In this document: piece after piece, positions 1 to 12,600 of the stretch | How the letters are laid out: each line of letters opens with the position of its first letter | Numbering within the stretch: the stretch's first letter is position 1 | Source: Tridacna crocea | Taxonomy: Eukaryota; Mollusca; Bivalvia; Cardiida; Cardiidae | NCBI GenBank assembly: GCA_943736015.1 | Contig: OX031065.1 | Coordinates: 48,152,992-48,216,991 of the forward strand | Reading direction: 5' to 3' | Length of the DNA: 64,000 nt | Translations under genes and position numbers: made by a program | The notes under the pieces: generated by a model | Told to the model about the DNA's origin: nothing | Database searches by the model: none | The model's input: only the letters and a program-made list of their open reading frames with translations

Positions 1-558
1 CTTCCACCTGACCATACAACTAATAATACACCTGTTAGGTGTCTTCAATTTGACCAATGTCTGACTGCTGCGTTACAACCCGTCATTGCATAAGGTGGGT
101 ATAATTTAAGACTTTCTGAAGCAGAAACAAAGTCATCATGCTTTGAGTGCCCCGTAAACATCACTATACATACAACACAATATCCAAAATGGCAGCGTCG
201 ACTGATCACCAGACTGCACATTTATGCACCAAACAGCATGTTTTAGTGATGTCATTTTCCAGTAAAGTCAGTTTTCATCGAATTGGGGCACTCAGAGGAG
301 AATTTCTATTTCATCAGCATACTCGATTCGTGAGATAATAATTACAGGAAAATTTCGCTTAACACCTTTTGAAAGAGTACAACTTTGCAGTCGAATCATG
401 TCGCCACCTTGCCTTTGGCTTGGGGCGACATGATTCACCACACTTGTGAACAAGTTTCCAAGTCCCCTGCCATCTGACCGTACAACTAAAACTGTATTGA
501 AATTATAAGCTCATACACGAGTTTCGTGTATTCAAATTAGCAAATTACGAGAACATAC
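1..558. other. GALNS intron 13 (part), no feature seen
   Basis: I searched the minus strand for the last GALNS exon (NWAPPGC, LGKC) and did not find it. No repeat family used elsewhere in the window is evident. A GGCGACATGATTC word at about 400-435 is present in both orientations as a small imperfect palindrome. Confidence 0.5.
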
Positions 559-676
559 CATCACAGATTTATCACAATAGTTGAGCTGTGGTTTGCCTGG
601 TTTAAGTCCCTGTCTATGAATTTCCACTGCTTTCATAATAGGTACAATGTTTGTCTCATACTCTATACTCTTTGGC
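559..676 (-). CDS. GALNS: GALNS exon 13: penultimate coding exon
   Basis: Encodes (K)[20 protein letters not shown], then [19 protein letters not shown]. Acceptor ttattatag, donor GTGATG|gtatgt in phase 0, matching the vertebrate boundary before NWAPPGC. The cysteine in NYCDKSVM matches the C-terminal cysteine of the family. Confidence 0.93.
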
Positions 677-3600
677 CTATAATAATAAATAATGAATAGT
701 GTTATAAGGCCCATCGACAACTTGGGTCATATTGGGCATGTGCAGATCCAGATATCTTTCTCAGGGGGAGTCCCACCGAAAATGCACTCGTCTTATTATA
801 CGATACTTTGATTTCCGAATTTCAGCGGATGTTAGCCGTTTACAAGAAAAGTCAACATTTCCAGTTCTAACCATGAGGAAGTCTCCACATTTAGAACCTT
901 TTTTTTAGATTTATGACTGTATTTTACATAAATGCTGTGCATTATCAAACCAGTACCATTTCACAAATCCGATAACCACTTTTTTGCCAAAATTCCAGGG
1001 GGGTCCGGACCCCGGGTTCCCCCCTCTGGATCCGCCCATGTTGGGTGCACTTACTTAGTAAACAATAATGTGAAGTGAAAATAACATACATGTGCAGCAA
1101 CATAAGACAAACACGATAAATGAGGAATGGCCAAAACACAAAATGATGCCCCTTTTGTCGCCTTTTACGACATGCATGCTGTCACGTTTGTTCCACCAGA
1201 TGAAATGGCAGATGTGACAATCGCGGGACTGCAGTGGTTTACTCTTATACCCCCGAATAAATCACATGGGGTCCCACAGGCCAATTGATTCCCATTGCAA
1301 ACCCTATTTGCATCCAGAAAAAAATAAAGGATTTGGAACAAGAACTACCCAGCCTGCTGCAATCCTACAAATTACGAGGTAGGCAGCCGTTCTTCTCTAA
1401 TTTTAGTTGCCTTCTATGAACTCTTTGGCCTGGAAAGAAAAGATTCTACATAGCTTTTTAAACAAGAACAACAGATGAAGTATGTCAATACTTTGCAGCA
1501 GTTTCAGTAACCAAATACAGCCATGCTGTTTGAAAAGGGGAGTTAGTGCATCTTCATCATAAGCTATACAAAAAAAGTCATCATATAATTATGGGTCCAT
1601 TGAACCTTTACCACACAATCCTGATGTTGGTTGGATTGTTGGTCATATCATGGCGGTCGGTGACGCCGACACGTGTTTCCTGGCTTTCTCACACCAGTAC
1701 TAACACAAGTTTTCTTTCCAAAGCCACCGACTACTTTTCTCACATGCTTCAGCTGAGGTGAGAGGCGAAAATACGCCGGAAAGAAAGTTTGCCTCAACCG
1801 GGTATCTCACAACCACCAGGTCATGAGTCCAACGCGCTCCCCACTGAGCCACCCGGGCAGGCCACAATCCTGACTTTAAACAACCCTGTGAAAGAAACCT
1901 TTTGAAAACATTGTGGGAAAAGGAGAAAATGCTGGTAACCAGCATTTTCTCCTTTTCCCACAATGTTTTCTACCCTACCCAAAACAAATTTCAATTTTTT
2001 CAGTCACTTTTGTTTTGTCCTCTGCAAAATTTTAATGCTTTTGATTTGGACCAGTCTAAAATTTTACAGTTGTTTGTCTGATTGTCTCACAAACAATCAT
2101 GAGGTAGAATGGTCCTTTGACATGCAGAAAATTGACCAACAGTTCAAGCCACTTCACCCTGCAACAACTATGCAGGCTGACCAGAGTCTACACTTTTTGC
2201 AGCTAAATTAACTCTTTACCAGATGACAAATTGGCTGGTTGTATTGGGGTTTAACACAACTTTTACAGCTAAGGTCATATCATGGCGATCGGTGACGCAC
2301 ATGTGTTTCCTGGCTTTCTCACACCGTTACTTGGTTGTATTGGGGTTTAACGCCACTTTTACAGCTAAGATCATATCATGGCGGTCGGTGAAGCACATGT
2401 GTTTCCTGGCTTTCTCACACCGGTACTAACACAACTTTCTTTCCAAAGCCACTGACTACTTTTCTCACATGCTTCAGCAGAGGTGAGAGGTGAAAATATG
2501 CCGGAAAAAAAGTTCGCCTCAAACGGGTATCGAACTCACAACCACCAGGTCATGAGTCCAACACGCTCACCACTGAGCCACCCGGGCAGGCCCAGATGAC
2601 AAAATTTTAGCCTTATCCAAATTGAAAGCATTTGCTGACGACTATTTCAGTGTGGCTCAAACTGTGCAATTTTTCTTTTATAGGGTAGAAAACATTTTGA
2701 GAAAAGGAGAAAATGCTCGTAAGTAACCAGCATTTTCTCTTTTTCTCACAATGTTTTCAAAAGGCTTCTTTACCAGGGTTGTCAAAAGTTGTCGTGTAGT
2801 AAAGGGTTAAACCCCCTTTCTACGACACATATCTCAAATATATTTCAGCAATACCCACCTTTTAGTATGGATTTTCTTTTGATATCTATAAACCCTTTAC
2901 AATATAATACCTAGTTTTAATAATCCGCAGGTAAAAAGCATTTAGAAAAATTATGAGAAAGGAAGAAAACCTGGTATTAAGCATTTTCTCCCTCTTAACC
3001 CTTTACTCCATAGATACCCATTTCTACGCATCACCTGTAGAAGCCTTTGGAAAACATTGTGGCAAAAGGTGAAATTGCTTGTGATGAGCAATTTCACCTT
3101 TTGTCACACTGTTTTCTATGCTATCAAAAGGTGTCATATACACATAAGAAACGGCTTCATCCTTGCTATTATTTAGGGTCATTTAGAGATACCATAGAAA
3201 TGCCTTGTGAGGTAAAGGGTTACGATTTCCACCATCTCTGATACAAATCACACAAGTACACCTGAGTATCATCTTAGCTGTTGTTTGCTAATGCCTAAAA
3301 ATTGTCATTTTGCAAAAAGTATTTTACTGGCCTGAGCTTTAAGTAATTATCTTCATGAATGACTAAGACATAAGAAAGTGTCACAGTTTTTGAATGACAA
3401 CAAAGAAACAATGACCAGGCTATGAAAAAACATAACGGTTTTTGCCTGACAATGATGATGACACAGACAAATAGAGTCAGACATGTGTAGGTGTTTGAGA
3501 TATATTGTGTATGACATACATGTAAGTTGGTTTTTGAGATAAAATTTTATTGACCAGCAGTTTCATCAGAGATTTCTAAAGAATTTCCTAGAAAATTCTA

Positions 3601-6600
3601 TTTGGTTGCCATGGCAAACCAGAGTTTTTTGATGGAATCAAATTCTGTGAACATTTTTTAAAGAGGACCTCCAAAGGAACATTCCAGACAAGTTTGGTCC
3701 AAACTGGCCCAGCGGTATAGGAGGAATTGATGTTTACAGAATTTTCTATCATGCATGATGCACTGACGCATGACACACAAGGGACACCGGGTGATCCTAA
3801 AAGCTCCTTTGAGCATGTTGTGCTCAGCTGAGCTAAAAACAAGAGGAGTTATGTGAAAAAAAGTCTTTATTACACAACTCTAAGGAAAAGCCTTTTGTAA
3901 GATGCTTTTTATCACATACTTCCATGATGGGAAAGTGCAAAATAGATTGTGTGAAATGAAGCATATGCTGGTCACATAAGCAGTTTATAGACACAATTTG
4001 ATAAACAGACTGACTACATATTTATCAAGCTTACTTAATGAAATATTTCTCCCCAGGATCTCTACCCAGATGGAATAAGAGTGGTTCTCCAGTATGATTG
4101 ACTTGATCATGGGTAGTAACACCAGCAATCACTTCTCCAGGACAGAAGTCTATTCCCTGTGTACAGACAGATATAGTGAAGGAGTCATGCCCTATAAAAA
4201 AGGGGGCTAAATGCATCTGCAACAACTTTTGACCTAGGTAAGCCTGCGCAGTCTGTGCCGGCTGACCTGGGAAAAAACTTACTTTGGTCACTTTTCTGCA
4301 CATCAAAGGACCAGTTTACCCCATGATTCAGTCATTTGTTCGAAAAAAATAAGAACTTTACGGATCCATGATCATTTGTTGACCCTTTACCCCATAAGGC
4401 ATTTCTATTGTATCTCTAATTGACCCTAAATAATAGCAAGGATGAAGCCGTTTCTTATGTGTATATGACACCCTTTGATAGTGTAGAAAACATTGTGGCA
4501 AATTGAGAAATTGCTCGTCAAGAGCAATTTCACCTTTTGCCACAATGTTTTCCAAAGGCTCCTACAAGCAATGTGTAGAAATGAGTACCTATGGAGTAAA
4601 GAGTTAATGTGGATCGAAAAATGCATTATGGAGATGCATCAACCCTTTACAAAACAATGACGATTTTTGATGACCCTGAAACAGAAACCTTTTGAAAACA
4701 TTATGGGAAAAGGAGAAAATGCCGGTGACAAGCATTTTCTCCTTTTCCCACAGTTCTTCTCTATCAATAAACAACTGCATCATTTGAGCCACATTTAAAT
4801 TGTGGTCTGCAAATGCTTTCAATATGGACAGGGCTAAGATTTTGTCATTTGGTAAAAAGTTAAGGCCCCTTTTGTAATAGTTTAGTATCACATGTATCTT
4901 CTTAAACCCATTACCACATAATCCCTGGTTTTTATGACCCCGAGACAGAAGCCTTTTGAAAACATTATGGAAAAAGGAGAAAATGCTGGTAACCAGCATT
5001 TTCTCCTTTTCCCACCATGTTTTCTACCCAATTGGAAACAATTTTCAATTTTTGAGTTATGTTAATTTTGTCGTCTGCAAAAGCTTTCAATTTGGACCAG
5101 TCTAAAATTTTGTAGTTTGGTAAAGAGTTAACCCATTACCACACAATCCCTACTTTTGATGCCCATGAGAAAGAAGCCTTTAGAAAACATTGTGGTAACC
5201 AGCATTTTCTCCTTTTCCCACAATGTTCTCTACCCCTCACAAAAAAAAAATTCAACTTTTCAGTAACTTGTCTTTTCTCATCTGCAAATGCTTTCAAATT
5301 TGACCAGTCTAAAATGTTGTCTTCTGGTAAAGTGTTAAGCGCCCTTTTGCAAGAGCTTGATGTCACATGTATCTTTTTTAACCCTTCACCACAAAATGAC
5401 GACTTTTAACACCCCTGAAAGAGAAGGCTTTTTTCAAACATTATGGGAAAAGGAGAAAATGCTGGTTACCATCATTTTCTCCTTTTCCCATAATGTTTTC
5501 TATCCTGCCAAAGAAAAATCATTTCATACGAGCCGTACTGAAACTGTCATCAGCAAATGCTTTCAATTTGGACATGTCTAAAATTTTGTTGTGCGCTAAA
5601 GGGTTAATACCACCTATTTTTTGACCATGCTATATGACAGCAGTGTTGTGCCTAGGCCAAAATTTTTGGGGGACACAGGTGTCCCGCTACCTTAATTTCA
5701 AGGGGACACTAGAAAAATCTAGGGGACACATTTCATACTTCCATCCGACTCTTGTAACCACGGAAATTTTATGAGCAGATTTTTTCTGAAATGTTCTGTC
5801 CTTTTTCTTACTTGTTCCGGAGGTCGAAGAAGCCGCGATCGATTCAGGGTTTTCACAGTCCTCTGTAATTCAATTTCGTCTTCAACTTTACTATTTTTAA
5901 CCTTTCCCGACAAGTCGGTCAACTGCATCCGGCGTTTCGCCATATTGTTTTATTGACAACAGTAAGACTGGTTTAAATATCGGATTTCCCTAAGCGACTT
6001 TATCTCAGTAAATTCCGCGGTCACAGTCTATGTTGTGCAGGTGCCCATTGTAATTAACGCAATGTATGTAAATACCGAAATGGACTCCAGATAAGGAAAA
6101 TTCGTCGGATTTTCGTGAGCGCGCCCGACATCCTGCAATGGCTTAAATTTTAAGGGACATTGTTAAAAAAATTGCGGGAATCCCGCAATCCCGCGGCCTA
6201 GGCACAACACTGTGACAGGATCAAATGAATCTTTGTAATACACTGTGCCTAGCAACTTGTTGCATATGGCCTGCAACAGGCAAAAATGGGCATTCGGACA
6301 TTTGCACAGTGTTATCTTGGATCAGCCTGCGCAGCTCACGCAGCCTTATCCGAAATGACACTTCCCGTTTGAATATATATTTTCTGTTTTGTGCAAGTCT
6401 ACTATAGCATAAAATCTTATGTTGCCGCAAAGTGCCATCTCAGGTTAGCCGGCGATTATTTTATGCAAATAACTAAACGCCCCTTTTCGTGTGTAGCAAG
6501 TCAGTATGACTCATTGCATGTACAAAACAGCTGTAAACAACAGGGTAAGATTAGGCAAAATGGTCCTTTAAAAGTCAAGTAGCAGCCAAAGCTAAGCAAT

Positions 6601-9600
6601 GTGAGTGTTGAAATGCAAATTGAATTTCAATTAAACATTTACCACACAATCCCTACTTTTGATGACCCTGAGAAAGAAGCCTTTAGAAAACATTGTGGGA
6701 AAAGGAGAAAATGCTGGTAACCAGCATTTTCTCCTTTTCCCACAATGATTTCTACCCTTCACAAACAAATTTCAAATTTTCAGTCATGTGTATTTTGTCG
6801 TCTGCAAATGCTTTCATTCTGGACAAACCTGAAATTTTGTCGATTGGTAATGAGTTAAACCATTTAAAGTTGGAAAATTATTATGAAGATGATAATTTGT
6901 TATTGTATGGTTGGTCCATGAGAAAATTATTTAAACAAGAGGACCATGATGGTCCTATATCGCTCACCTGAGTACTAAGCTTTAAAATCAAACTTGTGAC
7001 CCCTGAGCAGGGCCAGTTTTGACCCCACATGCATCCTAAGAAAAAACTTGGTAGAGGTCCACTAGGAGATGCTACTTACAAAATATCAAAGCTCTACACC
7101 TTCTAGTTTCAGAGAAGTAAAATTTTTTAAAGTTTTCCTTTTTTGTTCCCATGTTTCAAACCTGTGACACCCGGGCTGGGGCCAGTTTTGACCCCACAGG
7201 CATCCTAAGAAAAAACTTGGTAGAGGTCCAGTACGAGATGCTACATAACAAATTTCAAAGCTCTACGCCTTCTAGTTTGAGAGGAGAAGATTTTCAAAGA
7301 TTTTGCTATTTTTTCCCTTTTGGTTGGCATGGAAACCAGAGTTATGGCTGGAATTCAATCTCTTGAACAACTTTGGTAGAGCTTCTCCTATGAAACATCC
7401 CTGCTAAGTTTCATCAAGACTGGCCCAGTGGTTTAGGAGGAGAAGATGTTTAAAGAAATTGTGGACGATGGACAATGCACACCGCACAACAGACGACGGA
7501 CATTGGGCAAACACAAAAGCTCACCATGAGCACTTCGTGCTCAGGGGAGCTAAAAAAAGAGAAAGGAAACACCTCAGGAAAAGATCATGCCACTTGGAAA
7601 AGCAGGAAGAAGGTCATGTGACTGCCATGTACTGCATGAGAGGTTATTGAATGTCCTAGTTGCTTGTTTACATGTAACAAATATATCGATATTAAAAGCC
7701 GTTGAACCATTTGTAAGCAAGATGCTGACCTCTCCTGGCTTTTTATTTTTAAAGAAGCCAACTTGTATTGAAAAATTCATATATTTATTATCTATTGCAT
7801 ATAGGTGAAGGAATACTGATACTTTGAAAGAAAAATTATCAATTCTAACAACCTTGTTTTCTTGTCGTCTATGAAATACATAACAAGAGGGCCATATGGC
7901 CCTGTATCGCTCCACTGGCTATTTAACCCTTTACCACACAATTTGAAATGTTCATAACCCTGAAAAAGAGGACTTTTGAAAACAATGAACACTGTTAGGC
8001 AATACAAGCAGATTTATTCATTGGCATGAAAGTTAAAGTTCTTGGAAAAAAAACCTGAATGACAGAAACCTTACTTTGAAATCAATATTCCACTCTTGTG
8101 AGCATAACTATTAGCATAAAAATGAATCACTCTCCATGAAAACAGAATATTTTCTATCAAAAATCTTAAATATCAGGTACCAAACATGTATCAATGTACA
8201 TGTAGCTTAATAGTCAAGGGAGGTTACAAACTTTATCCTTTATAAAAAGAGTTACTTCCCTTGATAAATGTTAAAATTGAAGTGACCATATATTGAAGCC
8301 CTTCTTGAACTTGTGATCCCTGAAATGGAGCCAAATTTGACCCCAGGCCTATAATATGAAGAAACTTGTTAAAGGTTCATTAGATAAAGCTACATGCCAA
8401 GTTCAGTATCCTTGGGCCTTGTGGTTTCAGAGAAGAAGATTTTTTAAAATGTTATTTTTTTCAGTTTTGTTGCTATTGCTACCAGAGTTTTTGAAGGAAT
8501 CAAATTCTTTTTAAAAATTCTGAAGAGGACTCTGGCAGGATCATTTCTGTGAAGTTTCATCATATTTGGATGGGTAGTTTCAGAGAAGAAGACATTTGAA
8601 ATAAAAGTTAACGCACGCACAGACGGATGCACGGTCGGTCTTACAAGACGGACCTTGTGAGGTCGATTTGCTCTTTATTCATTGCAACCCAAACAACCCC
8701 CTAAGAGCACCTTTTTTAACCCCAATAGCCTAACCCTAACCTCATACCTACCATATGGGCAGAATGAACCCCATAGAGACTAAATGTACAGTTACCCCTA
8801 ACCCCACAATGTAGGGCTGGTAAGGACGGACAGACACACAACGGACATCAGGCCATAACATAAGCCCGCTGGCCTTCAGCCAGTTGGGCTAAAACAGCTT
8901 TTGAAACATTTTAGGAATAGGAGAAAATGGTACTGACAAAGCATTTCCTACATTTCAAAAAATGATTCTTGTCCTTCCAATCTTTCCCATGTAACAGTGA
9001 ATCCAAATATCCATCCAATCAGGTAAAGTTTAAACATTTGTTTTCTAGTAAAGGGATATATAAAAAATCTTTTTTACTTTGTTAAATTCTTCTATAGAGT
9101 TTGTCCAGGTCCAGAAATGTGCCTTATAGTTACCCAGTCTAACAGCCATTAACTCGTTACCACGGTAATAAAACAAGGCTCTGAAATTATAAACAAATCT
9201 ACATGTACTTTCTGTGTATCTTGTTGTATTCAAGTCTGACAGCCATAACATGGTGCAATGGTAAATGAAAATGGCTCTTCAAATACAGACAATGTACTTT
9301 ATATGTGCGTTTCTTTGTAACTACTCAGTCTTACATGTTGCCATGGCAATAAAACAAGGCTCTGAAAATAATGAGTAATTTATCTAGGAGCGCTTTATAT
9401 TTATCAAGTCTGTAACTGCCATAAACAGGTTGCCATGGTAATAAAATAAGCCCAAAGAATAAAGAGAAATATACATTATTTGTGTGTGCCTCATACTTAC
9501 TCAAGCTTACATCCATATAACTGATGCTGTAGTAATAAGAAAAGGCTTTAAAAATGCAGGTAAAAAATACATTATTTTATGTGCTTTGTAGTTACTTGGT

Positions 9601-12600
9601 CTTACAGCAATTAAGTTGCTGCCATGGTAATAAACAAAAGACTCTATAATATACATGTAAGTACCAGTCTACTTTATTTGTGTGTACTTCATAATTAACA
9701 AGTACATAGCCAGTCATAAACCTGTTGCCATGGTAACAAAAGAAGGTTTTAAAAGCACAGAAAAATCTACTTTATTTAATGAAGACTATCACAAATATTT
9801 GTCCATACCTACCACACATTTTGAAACTTTTTGTCATGGATAGTAAATCAAAAGTGTATGTATGTATTTTTTCAAGTATTGTAATACTTTTGATCCAATG
9901 AAACTGTTATCACTTTCTACATCAGTAAATAGAAAATAATGGATCTGTGAAACTGTCACTGTAAAATAATCAAAATAATGTTGACATGGCATTACACACA
10001 AAACAAGCAAACAAAATCCGGAAATTGAAAGCTGTGGAAGTATAGTTATTTCTCCTTTGAAAATTACGATGGGAAAAGGGAGAAATCTCTTTGAGCAATT
10101 TCTCCTTTTCCCCATTTGCCGAGCTTTTATCCTATTTTTTCTTTGAACAAGTTAACTTCCATGATTTACCTAATCCCTGTTCTTTTACAAAATAAGCATG
10201 GATAGGTGCTACTTCTATTTCTTTTTATTGTTTAGAATTATAAATATTATTAGTATAGAAATTTTAAGTAAATTCTATGTGTTAGAAAGGATGTATTTAT
10301 TAAAAATTATTTCTTAATTTGGTCAAATTATCTCCTTTTACCACTTAATATGGATATATCATGTATATATTTTTATTTAACTATTCTGACCAAGTTTCAT
10401 GAGTATCAGACTGAAAATGTGGCCTCTAGGGTTCATACAAGGTTTTTATAAAATTTAGCTAAGTGACCTCATTTCTCATCAGTGTGACCCTATTTCAAAA
10501 TTGTTCAAGACATCATCAAGACAAATGTTCTGAGTGAGTTTTATGAGTATCAGACTGAAAAAAATGACCTCTAAAAGGCACACAATGTTTTTCCAACATA
10601 TGGCCTGGTGACTTACTTTTGACCCAATGTGACCCAATTTCATATTTGTCATACATATCATCAAAACAAATATTCTGATCAGATCATTTGTATTACATGG
10701 AAAATGTGGCTACCTGAGTGTAAACAAAAAGGCTTTTTTTTCAGATTTGGCCTGGTGACTTTCTTGACCCAAAGTGACCAAATTTCAAGCATATTGTCAA
10801 GACAAACATTCTGACCAAGTTTCATGACTATCAGTCTCAAAATGAGGTATCTAGAGTGCACAAATGATTTTTCTAATATTTGACTCTGTGACCTGCTCTT
10901 AGGCCTGCTGTTAACCAACTTCAAACTTGTCCGAGACATCATCAAGTCAAACATTTTGACCAAGAATTATCGGTATCAGATTGAAAATATGGCCTCTAGT
11001 ATGCACACAAACTTTTTCTTAGATTTCCTACATGATGCATTTCTGAACTTGTCTTGGATATCATCAAGACAAATTTGGATAGCATAAGCTTTAAATTTGT
11101 CATTTGATATTAAATTTAAAAATAAGGGACCTTTACTGTTTACTACATAAGACAATTTCCTATCGGTACAACTTGATACAGTTTGCAAGCAACAAATCAT
11201 ACATATGGCTGAAAAATGTTCGCCTCTGCGAGAGTAGAAAAAAAGATTGTACAGTAAGGATTAAATGCTGGACAAGTATTTTCTTCTTTTTCCTGTTCTT
11301 AAAAGTCCTCTTCCCCTCAGGGTTGTTAATTAACCCTTTTCCAACAATGCCCGATTTTTTCGTCCCTGAGAGAAGCCTTTTGAAAACATTGTGGGAAAAG
11401 AAGAAAATGCAGGTAACCAGCATTTTTTCCTTTTCCCACATTGTTTTCTACCCTTCTGGAAACAAATTTCAATTTTTGAGTCAAGTTTATTTTGTTGTAT
11501 GCAAGTGCTTCAATTTGGACCAGTCTAAAATGTTGTCGTTCTGTAAAGAGTTAATTTAAACTTACCTGTCTTTGATCTGGTTATGGAATAAAGCTTCAGA
11601 AAGATCAATCCCATCCAGTACTCTGTCAGATGGTGGTTTCTGGCCTGACAGTACAGTTATGGTGGTGAATAAGTCCATCAGGGAGCCAACCTGGTGGGAG
11701 ACCTGTGTAACAGTACAAAACTTAGAAGTTTCTCTTCTAAATCTCACATAGATTACAAAAATTTCTCCATTGTCCTCCATATTTTCAAAAGCTCTCAGCT
11801 ACAAGATGCAAACAGTCTCTTGGAAAAGTTAATAACTTCAGAAAAGCCTTTCAGTTAAGAAACCATAACATAGCTAAAAAAATGGTTCATCTTCGACATA
11901 GTCAAAAATCAGTTTTGGAAAAAGGCGAAATGCTGATTACCTGTATTTGTTAGTTATTATATCAGTTTTCATAAGATTTCTATTTAAAGTTTGTTTAACC
12001 CTTTACCACATGACAAGATTATAGATCTGTCCAAATTAAAAGTTTCAATGTGACTCATATGAACTCATTTTTCTTTGATAGGGAAGAAAATATTGTGGGA
12101 AAAGGAGAAAATGCTGGTAACCAGCATTTTCTCCTTTTCCCACCATGTTTTCAAAAGCCTTCTCTTTCGGGGGTGTTAAAATTTGTCATTGTGTGGTAAA
12201 GGGTTAAAGTGACAGATGTTTTGTTTACAGATAATGTCAGAAAACTTAACTTATATTCATTTAGTAATTGGAATAAAGGTTTCTTTAACGAAGTAACCAT
12301 TAAGTATATTCATGCACCATGGTAACTTCTATACCCCAATACTTGGTTTTGACTGGTTTATCAATTTATATGGGAGCTATGATATCTTTTTTGTTATAGC
12401 TTCTCTGATGCAGAGACACAGATCACAAAAATAATATTGGAACCACCCTCCAAATCACAAAATCACTCTGCACCTTACTGCAGATAATTACCCTGTTGCT
12501 GAAGCCTCAAACAGATTAACTATAGAAGTCCAATTCAACAAACTTGTCTATTACTGAACTATCCTAATTGTTATTAAAAAACTTAGGATTATAATGTTAT

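Noticed and set aside
1-530. Last GALNS exon
   Set aside because: Minus-strand frames here show no NWAPPGC-like C-terminus, so the exon is assumed to lie outside the window.
2525-2591. tRNA-like sequence with A and B boxes (also at 27110-27175, 44525-44590, 30260-30313)
   Set aside because: Arms do not pair well enough for a functional tRNA and each is the head of a SINE bounded by target duplications.
11104-11559. 151-codon plus-strand open frame
   Set aside because: Runs through a MITE and into the exon 10 donor region on the opposite strand; low-complexity translation.
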